A DNA stretch of 12,015 nucleotides, from contig JBJXHB010000571.1 of assembly GCA_046160725.1 (NCBI GenBank), forward strand, positions 1 to 12,015, in the 5' to 3' direction. This stretch comes from JBJXHB01 sp046160725. GTDB taxonomy: Bacteria > Pseudomonadota > Gammaproteobacteria > Burkholderiales > Burkholderiaceae_C. Positions 1-6,447 of this stretch are shown here, one piece after another. The position numbers and the translations under genes are program-made. The first letter of the stretch is position 1. Every line of letters starts with the position of its first letter. Below the pieces are notes generated by a model. It worked only from the letters and a program-made list of their open reading frames with translations. It ran no database searches and was not told where the DNA came from.

Positions 1-893
1 GCGCGCAGCGCGGCCTCGGCGCTGCGCAGTGCAGGGAAATCCGGTGCGACGCCCGGCACACCCGGCACGGTCGTGGCCGCCACTGCCGGCATCGGCGGCC
101 AGGTGACCTGCGCCGGCAACTCGCCCAGCAGCTCACGCCACGCTGCCTCAGCGCCCGCCAGACGGGCCTGGGCCCGGGCCTGCGCCGCCTTGGCATCGGC
201 CAGCCGGGCCTGGGCCCGCCAGATGTCGCTGGCCAGCCCGGCCCCCAGGCGGTAGCGCTGGTCCAGGTCATCCACCGACGCCTGTCGGGCCGCGACGTTG
301 AGTGCCATCAGCGCCTGCTGCTGGCGTACCCGCACCAGGTCGACCCAGGCCGCCACGACCCGCAAGCCCAGGTCCAGCCGCCGCTGGTCCGCGCGCGCGG
401 CCAAGGCAGACTCGCGCGCACGGCCGCCGTCGGTCGCAGCCTGAACGGCACCGAAGTCATAGACCAGCTGGCGCAGCGACAACGCCAGCCCGGCGCTGTC
501 GAAGCGGCGAAACGGCGTGTCCAGCAGTGTGCTCGGGTCGTTGCGCCGGTGGCCTGCGTCGGCGCGCAGGTCCAGCTGCGGCAAGGCCGCGGCCTGGGTC
601 TCCCGCAAGGCGGCCCCGGCCGCGGCCGTCGCATGCTCCGCACCGCGGGCCTCGGGGTGGCGATCGACCGCGCTCAGGAGAATGGCCCGCCACTGTTCCG
701 ACGACAGCGACGGCGACCCCGCGCCATCCGCCTGGCCGTCTACCAGCCGCAGGACCTGCACACTCTGCGGATCGGTCGCCAGGGGCCATGCCGGCGCTGA
801 GCCGGGCGACACAACCTGGGCCCACCCGTCGCCACCCAAGGCAGCCGCCGCAACGGCCAGCAGCAGGCCGGCCAGCCGGCTTGGCCGGCTCAT
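1..893 (-). CDS. TolC-family outer-membrane channel protein (partial, C-terminus outside window)
   Basis: Outer-membrane factor of the TolC family, the trimeric exit duct used by RND efflux pumps and type I secretion systems. About 297 codons are visible and the frame runs open through base 1; family members are usually 420-480 residues. An N-terminal signal peptide is clear: MSRPSR, then a Leu/Ala core, ending near GWAQ (about residue 26). Next come a long Ala/Arg/Gln-rich helix (residues 65-105), the motif LRQLVYDFGAV (about 140-150) typical of the first beta-strand/helix junction, and further helices with repeated AQAR heptad-like steps. The chosen ATG at 893 follows an AGG five bases upstream; in-frame ATGs at 905 and 977 are possible alternatives. 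It lies 126 bases after ubiE on the same strand, in a gap without a clear terminator. No partner pump or secretion gene is visible, so the transported substrate is unknown. The family call is firm; subtype is not. Confidence 0.88.
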   Translation of the reverse strand, partial: MSRPSRLAGLLLAVAAAALGGDGWAQVVSPGSAPAWPLATDPQSVQVLRLVDGQADGAGSPSLSSEQWRAILLSAVDRHPEARGAEHATAAAGAALRETQAAALPQLDLRADAGHRRNDPSTLLDTPFRRFDSAGLALSLRQLVYDFGAVQAATDGGRARESALAARADQRRLDLGLRVVAAWVDLVRVRQQQALMALNVAARQASVDDLDQRYRLGAGLASDIWRAQARLADAKAAQARAQARLAGAEAAWRELLGELPAQVTWPPMPAVAATTVPGVPGVAPDFPALRSAEAALR

Positions 894-1019
894 CCCGACC
901 TGCATCGTGCGAACACGGCGCCAAACCGCGCCGCCCTGCGCTGGGCAGCCCTTGAGCGACGAGATCACGGCCGACATGCGCGAAGCGTACGCGAACCCGG
1001 CATCGCCGCCGGCGGCAGC

Positions 1020-1751
1020 TCAGCAGCGGATGCCCAGGTGCACCGCCGCCACGCCGGCCGCCAGGTTGTGGACATCGACATGGCCGAACCCGGCGGCCCG
1101 CATCAGGCGCTTGAGCTCCGCCTGGTCGGGATGCATGCGGATCGACTCGGCCAGGTATCGATAGCTGTCGCCGTCGCCGGCGATCCACTGGCCCAGCCGC
1201 GGCAGGACCTGGAACGAATACCAGTCATAGGGCGTTTTCAGCGGTGCCGCGACAGCCGAGAACTCCAGCACCATCAGCCGCCCGCTCGGCTTGAGCACCC
1301 GCGCCATCTCGGCCAGGGCCCGCTCCTTGCGGGTCATGTTGCGCAGACCGAAGCTGACGCAGACCAGGTCGAACGTGGCGGGCGGAAACGGCAGGGCTTC
1401 GGCATCGCACTGCGCCAGCGGCAGCATGCGCCCGGCGTCGAGCTGACGGTCGCGGCCGCGCTCCAGCATGGCGCGGTTGATGTCGGTCATGACCACCAGA
1501 CCGTCCGGGCCGACGCGCTCTGCCATGGCCTGCGCCAGGTCGCCGGTACCGCTGGCCAGGTCGAGCACATGCTCGCCCGGGCGCGGCCGGGCGCACAGCA
1601 CCGCGTACTTCTTCCACAGGCGGTGCAGGCCCATGGACATGACGTCGTTCATGATGTCGTAGCGTCCGGCCACCGAGTCGAAGACACCGCGGACGCGGCT
1701 GGCCTTCTCGCGCTCGTCGACGTTCTGGAAGCCGAAATGGGTACGGTTCAT
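1020..1751 (-). CDS. ubiE: Ubiquinone/menaquinone biosynthesis C-methyltransferase UbiE
   Basis: SAM-dependent C-methyltransferase that methylates 2-polyprenyl-6-methoxy-1,4-benzoquinol (and demethylmenaquinol where present) in quinone biosynthesis; it acts in the cytoplasm or at the inner membrane. The product has 243 residues against about 250 for E. coli UbiE. Visible family motifs are FGFQNVDEREKASRVRGVFD near the N-terminus, VAGRYDIMNDVMSMGLHRLWK (27-47), the SAM-binding LDLASGTGDLA (63-73), the acidic residue of VVMTDINRAM (86-95), and DLVCVSFGLRNMT (128-140). The C-terminal GVAAVHLGIRC matches the usual end of the family. The start at 1751 is fixed by the family N-terminus (MNRTHFGFQ); an open reading frame extends 75 codons further upstream, but that part is an out-of-frame overlap with the DUF971 gene. 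The start lies 37 bases after the DUF971 stop, with no strong Shine-Dalgarno sequence, so translation is probably helped by the upstream gene. Confidence 0.97.
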   Translation of the reverse strand: MNRTHFGFQNVDEREKASRVRGVFDSVAGRYDIMNDVMSMGLHRLWKKYAVLCARPRPGEHVLDLASGTGDLAQAMAERVGPDGLVVMTDINRAMLERGRDRQLDAGRMLPLAQCDAEALPFPPATFDLVCVSFGLRNMTRKERALAEMARVLKPSGRLMVLEFSAVAAPLKTPYDWYSFQVLPRLGQWIAGDGDSYRYLAESIRMHPDQAELKRLMRAAGFGHVDVHNLAAGVAAVHLGIRC

Positions 1752-1788
1752 GGTTTTGAACCCGGGCGCGAGGCAGCGGGTATCGCGA

Positions 1789-2205
1789 TCAGTGAGAGTG
1801 GCCGCAGGCCCCGCCGCTGGCCTTGACCATGGGCGCATCGCGGTCGGCGCCGGCTGCAGCCAGGCGCTGCTCGTAGCGCGCCCAGTAGTCGGCCTGGCGC
1901 GAGCCCAGCTCGTACAGATAGCCCCAGGTGAAGATGCCGGTCTCGTGGCCGTCCGAGAAGGTCGGCTGCACCGCATAGTGGCCGACGATGGCCAGGTCGG
2001 TCACCAGCACGTCGCGCTTGCCCGTCTGCAAGGTCTCCTGGCCGGGCCCGTGGCCCTGCACCTCGGCCGACGGCGAAAACACGCGCATCAGCTCGAACGG
2101 GATGCGGAAACGCGCACCGTCCTGGTAGGCCACCTCCAGCACCCGGCTGGACTGGTGCACCGTCACATCGGTGGGCTGCGGCTGTGCACGGTCGTCGCGT
2201 TTCAT
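1789..2205 (-). CDS. DUF971 (gamma-butyrobetaine hydroxylase N-terminal-like) domain protein
   Basis: Small stand-alone protein of the DUF971 family (138 residues). The fold is the same as the N-terminal domain of gamma-butyrobetaine hydroxylase, but the catalytic oxygenase part is absent. The core VLEVAYQDG-ARFRIPFELMRVFSPSAEVQGHG (about 22-53) and the hallmark GHYAVQPTFSDGHETGIFTW (75-94) are clear. The tail GGACGHSH carries one Cys and two His and could bind metal; that is inference. The ATG at 2205 is chosen because AGGAG at 2215-2219 sits eight bases before it; a GTG at 2214 overlaps that site and is less likely. Molecular function is not established. It lies between the large flavin/Fe-S oxidoreductase (77-base gap upstream) and ubiE (37-base gap downstream), all on one strand, so a single transcript is likely. 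Pairing of DUF971 with ubiE is, to my knowledge, usual in Burkholderiales. Confidence 0.93.
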   Translation of the reverse strand: MKRDDRAQPQPTDVTVHQSSRVLEVAYQDGARFRIPFELMRVFSPSAEVQGHGPGQETLQTGKRDVLVTDLAIVGHYAVQPTFSDGHETGIFTWGYLYELGSRQADYWARYEQRLAAAGADRDAPMVKASGGACGHSH

Positions 2206-2214
2206 GCCGATCAC

Positions 2215-2219
2215 TCCTG
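2215..2219 (-). promoter_or_regulatory. Shine-Dalgarno site deciding the DUF971 gene start
   Basis: The minus strand reads AGGAG, then eight bases, then ATG at 2205. This is the best ribosome binding site in the left half of the window. It favours the ATG over the overlapping in-frame GTG at 2214. Confidence 0.6.
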
Positions 2220-2282
2220 GGCGCCTGGGCTGGGGACGCGAGTGTAGGCCGCGCTGTCAATACCGGCAGTGGCTGGGTCAGC

Positions 2283-5200
2283 CTACAGCAGCACCCGCTC
2301 GATACCGCCGGCATTGGCCTGGGCCACGTAGTCCTGCATCCAACTCTCGCCATGGATGCGGCGCACCATCTCGACCACGATGTAGTCGGCTTCCAAAAGT
2401 CCGTTCTGCAGGTCGCCCTGGTAACGCGACAGGCCCTGCAGGCAGCTTGGGCAGGAGGTCAGGATCTTGAGGTTGGCGTCGGCCGACAGTGCACCGGTGG
2501 CCCGCAGCTCGGACTCGGATTGCCGCAGTTCCTCCTCCTTGCGGAAGCGCACCTGGGTGGCGATGTCCGGGCGCGTCACACCCAACGTGCCGCTCTCGCC
2601 GCAGCAGCGCTCGCTCTTGACCACGCCCTCGCCGATCAGGCCGCGCACCGTCTTCATCGGCTCGCGCTGCTTCATCGGGCTGTGGCAGGGGTCGTGGTAG
2701 AGGTAGGTGCCACCGCCGGGCAGCGTGACGTTTCGCTCGAGCAGGAACTCGTGGATGTCGATGATGCGGCAGCCGGGAAAGATCTCCTCGAAGCGGTAGC
2801 CCTGGAGCTGGTCGAAGCAGGTGCCGCAGGACACGACCACGGTCTTGATGTCCAGGTAGTTCAGCGTGTTGGCCACGCGGTGGAACAGCACCCGGTTGTC
2901 GGTGATCATCTTGTCGGCGCGGTCGAACTGGCCGCTGCCGCGCTGCGGATAGCCGCAGCAAAGGTAGCCCGGCGGCAGCACCGTCTGGACCCCGGCATGC
3001 CACAGCATGGCCTGAGTCGCCAGCCCGACCTGGGAGAACAACCGCTCCGAGCCGCAGCCCGGAAAATAGAACACCGCCTCGGCGTCGGCGCTGGTGCGCT
3101 GCGGGTCGCGGATCACCGGCACATAGCTGCGGTCCTCGATGTCCAGCAGCGCCCGCGCCGTCCGCTTGGGCAGGCCACCGGGCAGCTTCTTGTTGATGAA
3201 GTGCACCACCTGCTCGCGCACCGGTGCCGCGCCGACGGTGGCCGGTGGCCGCGCCGTCTGGCGCCGCGCGGCGAGCTTCATCACGTCATGGGCCAGCCGC
3301 TGGGCCTTGAAGCCGATGTTCACCATCGCCAGGCGTGCCAGCTTGATGGTCTGCGGCCGAGTCGCATTGAGCATCAGCATGGCCGCGGCATTGCCCGGCC
3401 GCCAGGTCTTGTGGCCCATGCGCCGCAGCAGGTTGCGCATGTTCATCGACACCTCGCCGAAGTCGATCTTCACGGGACACGGCGCCAGGCACTTGTGACA
3501 CACCGTGCAGTGGTCGGCGACATCCTCGAACTCCTCCCAGTGGCGCAGGCTCACGCCGCGGCGCGTCTGCTCCTCGTAGAGGAAGGCCTCGATCAGCAGC
3601 GAGGTGGCCAGGATCTTGTTGCGCGGGCTGTACAGCAGGTTGGCGCGCGGCACATGCGTGGCGCACACGGGCTTGCACTTGCCGCAGCGCAGGCAGTCCT
3701 TGATGCTGTCGCTGATGGCGCCGATGTCGCTCTGCTGCATGATCAGCGACTCGTGACCCATCAGGTTGAAGCTGGGCGTGTAGGCCGCGCTGAGGTCGGC
3801 TGCCCAGCCCGCGCCCGGCTCGCCGGCACTGCCCGGCGCGGATGTGGCTGCCAGGCTCGCGGGCGCGCGCAACAGCTTGCCCTTGTTGAAGCGGCCGTGC
3901 GGGTCGACGCGGGCCTTGTAAGCCGCGAAGGGGGCCAGCTCGTCGTCGTCCAGGAAGGCCAGCTTGGTGATGCCGATGCCGTGCTCGCCGGAGATCACGC
4001 CGCCCAGCGAGCGGGCCAGCGCCATGATCCGGCCGACCGCCTCGTGTGCGGCCAGCAGCATCGCGTAGTGGTCGCTGTTGACCGGGATGTTGGTGTGGAC
4101 GTTGCCGTCGCCGGCGTGCATGTGCAGCGCGGCCCAGACCCGGCCGCGCAGCACCTCGCGATGAATCTCGCGGCAACGCGCCAGGATGGGCGCGAAGGCC
4201 GCACCGCCGAACAGCGAGCCCAGGGGTGCCAGCAGCTGGGTCTTCCAGGACGCCCGCAGGCGCTTGTCCTGCAACTGCTCGAACACCGACCCACCCTCGG
4301 CCGGCCGGTCCAGCGCCTGCAGCCAGCGCTGCCAAAGCGCGCCCACCTCGTCCAGCAGGGCCAGCGCCTGGCCGACACGCTCGGCCAGCATGGCATCGTC
4401 CGGCGCCGGGCTGCCGTCCTCGGCCGGGCCCAGCGGCAGCGCGCCGCCGGCCAGGACGGCCCGCAGGGCCGACGCCAGCTCGATCTTGTTGCGCAGCGAC
4501 AGCTCGATGTTGATGCGCTCGATGCCCAGGGTGTATTCGCCCAGGCGCTCAAGCGGGATCACCACGTCCTCGTTGATCTTGAAGGCGTTGGTGTGGCGCG
4601 CAATGGCGGCAGTGCGCTTGCGCTCGGACCAGAACTTCTTGCGCGCATCGGCGCCGACGGCGATGAAGCCCTCGCCGCCACGCCGGTTGGCGATGCGCAC
4701 CACCTCGCTGGCGGCGCGTGCAACAGCGGCATCGTCGTCGCTGACCAGGTCGCCCACCAGGACCATCTTGGGCAGGCTGCCGCGCCGGCTCTTGGCGGTG
4801 TAGTCCACTGCCTTCAGGTAACGGTCATCAAGGTGCTCAAGGCCCGCCAGCCGCACCGCCTGCTGGCCGTCGGCGGCCACCGGCTGGGCCCGGATGAAAT
4901 CTCGGATCTCGACGATGGCGGGCACCGCGTCCCGAGGGTTGCCGTAGAACTCCAGGCACACCGTACGCACCTGCGCCGGCATGCGGTGCACCACCCAGCG
5001 TGCCGAGGTGATCAGGCCGTCGCAGCCCTCCTTCTGCACACCGGGCAGGCCGTGCAGAAACTTGTCGGTGACGTCTTTGCCCAGCCCCTGCTTCCGGAAG
5101 GCCGCGCCGGGTATGGCCAGCAGCTCGGTGCGCTCCACCCGCTTGCCGTCGCGGTCCAGCCAGCGCAGCTCGAACCGGGCCTCGGCCACCTCGTGGATCT

Positions 5201-6221
5201 TGCCCAGGTGATGGTCCAGCCGGTGCACCTCCAGCCAACGCGCGTCCGGCGTGACCATGCGCCAGCTGGCCAGGTTGTCGATGGCGGTGCCCCACAGCAC
5301 GGCCTTCTTGCCGCCGGCGTTCATGGCGATGTTGCCGCCGATGCAGCTGGCCTCGGCGCTGGTGGGGTCCACGGCAAACACGTAGCCCGCCCGCTCGGCG
5401 GCATCGGCGACCCGCTGCGTGACCACGCCGGCCTCGGTCCAGACTGTGGCCACCGGCTGCGCCACACCCGGCAGCGACACCATCTCCACCTCGGTCATGC
5501 GCTCGAGCTTCTCGGTGTTGATGACCGCGCTCTTCCAGGTCAGCGGCACCGCGCCACCGGTGTAACCGGTGCCGCCGCCGCGCGGCACGATGGTCAGCCC
5601 CAGCTCGATGCAGGCCTGCACCAGAGGGGCCATCTCGGACTCGCCATCCGGCGTGAGTACGACGAAGGGGTACTCCACCCGCCAGTCCGTGGCGTCGGTA
5701 ACGTGCGAGACCCGCGACAGGCCGTCGAACTTGATGTTCTGGCGCGAGGTGTGGCGCCCCAGCACCTTGCGGGCGCGCTGTCGCAGGTCCCACACCGTCG
5801 GGAAGTGCGCCTTGAAATGGTCAACTGCCGTCCGGGCCAGATCAAGAAGCTCGCCCACCATCGCATCGCGCGCGGCATCCGCCTGCGGCGTGCGCCGCTT
5901 GGCCACCTCGGCCAGGCGGTGCTGCAGCGCCTGTACCAGGGCCGCGCGCCGGTTCGGGTTGTCCAGCAGGTCGTCATGCAGGTAGGGATTGCGCTGGACC
6001 ACCCAGATGTCGCCCAGCACCTCGTACAGCATGCGCGCGCTGCGGCCGGTGCGCCGCTCCTCGCGCAGGCCGGACAGCAGGTCCCAGCCTCGCGCACCGA
6101 GCAGACGCAGCACGATCTCGCGATCGGAGAACGAGGTGTAGTTGTAGGGAATCTCGCGCAACCGCGAAGGCCCTGCGGCTGCCGGCTCGACAGGCGATTC
6201 AGCGCGCAGCGGTGCGTTCAT
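2283..6221 (-). CDS. Giant FAD-linked oxidase / Fe-S oxidoreductase fusion with DUF3683 N-terminus (D-2-hydroxyacid dehydrogenase type)
   Basis: A 1312-residue fused redox protein. In order: a DUF3683-type N-terminal region (about 20-180, beginning LREIPYNYTSFSDREIVLRL); an FAD-binding domain of the PCMH/GlcD type (about 185-330, PRGGGTGYTGGAVP at 213-226, GNIAMNAGG at 296-304); an FAD-linked oxidase C-terminal domain ending in HMHAGDGNVHTNIP (700-713) and SGEHGIG (744-750); two 4Fe-4S motifs (C843/846/849/853 and C905/908/911/915); and two cysteine-rich CCG repeats (C1056, CC1088-1089, C1132/C1135; C1179, CC1206-1207, C1257/C1260). All expected cysteines are present. The plan resembles E. 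coli YdiJ (about 1018 residues) plus an extra N-terminal region, so a D-lactate or D-2-hydroxyglutarate type substrate with electron delivery to quinone is likely; the substrate cannot be read from sequence. Start MNAPLRA at 6221 is chosen by resemblance to the family; a TTG extension of 17 codons exists, and neither start has a good ribosome site. Confidence 0.93.
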   Translation of the reverse strand: MNAPLRAESPVEPAAAGPSRLREIPYNYTSFSDREIVLRLLGARGWDLLSGLREERRTGRSARMLYEVLGDIWVVQRNPYLHDDLLDNPNRRAALVQALQHRLAEVAKRRTPQADAARDAMVGELLDLARTAVDHFKAHFPTVWDLRQRARKVLGRHTSRQNIKFDGLSRVSHVTDATDWRVEYPFVVLTPDGESEMAPLVQACIELGLTIVPRGGGTGYTGGAVPLTWKSAVINTEKLERMTEVEMVSLPGVAQPVATVWTEAGVVTQRVADAAERAGYVFAVDPTSAEASCIGGNIAMNAGGKKAVLWGTAIDNLASWRMVTPDARWLEVHRLDHHLGKIHEVAEARFELRWLDRDGKRVERTELLAIPGAAFRKQGLGKDVTDKFLHGLPGVQKEGCDGLITSARWVVHRMPAQVRTVCLEFYGNPRDAVPAIVEIRDFIRAQPVAADGQQAVRLAGLEHLDDRYLKAVDYTAKSRRGSLPKMVLVGDLVSDDDAAVARAASEVVRIANRRGGEGFIAVGADARKKFWSERKRTAAIARHTNAFKINEDVVIPLERLGEYTLGIERINIELSLRNKIELASALRAVLAGGALPLGPAEDGSPAPDDAMLAERVGQALALLDEVGALWQRWLQALDRPAEGGSVFEQLQDKRLRASWKTQLLAPLGSLFGGAAFAPILARCREIHREVLRGRVWAALHMHAGDGNVHTNIPVNSDHYAMLLAAHEAVGRIMALARSLGGVISGEHGIGITKLAFLDDDELAPFAAYKARVDPHGRFNKGKLLRAPASLAATSAPGSAGEPGAGWAADLSAAYTPSFNLMGHESLIMQQSDIGAISDSIKDCLRCGKCKPVCATHVPRANLLYSPRNKILATSLLIEAFLYEEQTRRGVSLRHWEEFEDVADHCTVCHKCLAPCPVKIDFGEVSMNMRNLLRRMGHKTWRPGNAAAMLMLNATRPQTIKLARLAMVNIGFKAQRLAHDVMKLAARRQTARPPATVGAAPVREQVVHFINKKLPGGLPKRTARALLDIEDRSYVPVIRDPQRTSADAEAVFYFPGCGSERLFSQVGLATQAMLWHAGVQTVLPPGYLCCGYPQRGSGQFDRADKMITDNRVLFHRVANTLNYLDIKTVVVSCGTCFDQLQGYRFEEIFPGCRIIDIHEFLLERNVTLPGGGTYLYHDPCHSPMKQREPMKTVRGLIGEGVVKSERCCGESGTLGVTRPDIATQVRFRKEEELRQSESELRATGALSADANLKILTSCPSCLQGLSRYQGDLQNGLLEADYIVVEMVRRIHGESWMQDYVAQANAGGIERVLL

Positions 6222-6371
6222 GGTCAGGCGGAGGCTGGCCGTCCTGACAACGCTCAGAGACGCCCGTGTCAAGGGAGGCGAGAATGTTATCGCAGCGCAG
6301 CAATTTCGCCCCTGCGCCGGGGTATTCCCGCTTGCCCGGCGACGGTGGTGATGCCAGAAACGCCGTTGTCA

Positions 6372-6386
6372 CATGGATGAGCCATG
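6372..6386. repeat. Palindrome CATGG-N5-CCATG upstream of ugpB
   Basis: Perfect 5-base inverted repeat with a 5-base spacer, 58 bases before the ugpB start codon. It could be a small operator half-pair or a weak RNA hairpin. A repeat of this size also arises by chance, so no regulator is assigned. Confidence 0.3.
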
Positions 6387-6447
6387 CTGGCCGTTCCGTG
6401 TTCCCGATCGACCCATTCGTAGACCGACTCTCCTGGAGATGAAATGA
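6373..6447 (+). other. Possible 24-codon upstream ORF overlapping the ugpB start
   Basis: An ATG at 6373 opens a 24-codon frame, rich in Pro and Arg (MDEPCWPF... ending LLEMK), whose TGA at 6445-6447 overlaps the ugpB ATG as ATGA. This is the usual geometry of translational coupling. Against it, there is no Shine-Dalgarno sequence before 6373, the peptide resembles nothing I recognise, and short open frames are common in GC-rich DNA. Its start codon lies inside the CATGG-N5-CCATG palindrome. If transcription starts downstream of 6373 it is not even transcribed. Confidence 0.2.
6435..6438 (+). promoter_or_regulatory. Shine-Dalgarno site of ugpB
   Basis: GGAG followed by a five-base spacer and the ATG at 6444. 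It is the strongest ribosome site in the ugp operon and fits high expression of the periplasmic binding protein. Confidence 0.7.

Larger units (their letters stand above)
6222..6443. promoter_or_regulatory. Divergent intergenic region between the flavoprotein gene and ugpB
   Basis: 222 bases without a supported gene, between two divergent transcription units, so it should hold both promoters. No pair of -35/-10 boxes is convincing. The minus strand has a perfect TTGACA at 6267-6272, but the hexamer 17 bases on (TGTCAG) is a poor -10. A TGACA/TGTCA inverted pair lies at 6245-6249 and 6267-6271, and a CATGG-N5-CCATG palindrome at 6372-6386. No canonical Pho box (tandem CTGTCAT-like repeats with an 11-base period) is visible, although ugp is phosphate-regulated in E. 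coli. Confidence 0.5.

Noticed and set aside
1005..1016. GCCGCCGGCGGC palindrome just after the ubiE stop, as a terminator
   Set aside because: The perfect palindrome leaves no loop without losing central pairs, and no T-run follows on the minus strand. Such strings are common in DNA of this composition.
457..1188. Minus-strand 243-codon frame across the end of ubiE and the start of tolC
   Set aside because: Arg/Gly/Ala/Pro-rich shadow frame. The overlapping frames encode recognisable UbiE and a TolC signal peptide plus channel motifs.
6267..6272. TTGACA as the -35 box of the flavoprotein gene
   Set aside because: Spacings of 16-18 bases give TTGTCA, TGTCAG or GTCAGG, none a credible -10. 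Kept only as part of the intergenic description.
2184..6380. Plus-strand open frame of about 1400 codons, antisense to the flavoprotein gene
   Set aside because: Its product is a low-complexity His/Gln/Leu/Ala/Val mixture with no recognisable domain, as expected of the strand opposite a GC-rich gene. The minus-strand frame has all the motifs of a real enzyme.
6361..6390. Possible PhoB box upstream of ugpB (TTGTCAC at 6366-6372)
   Set aside because: Only one half-site resembles CTGTCAT. No second copy lies 11 bases away, so it does not meet the Pho box pattern.
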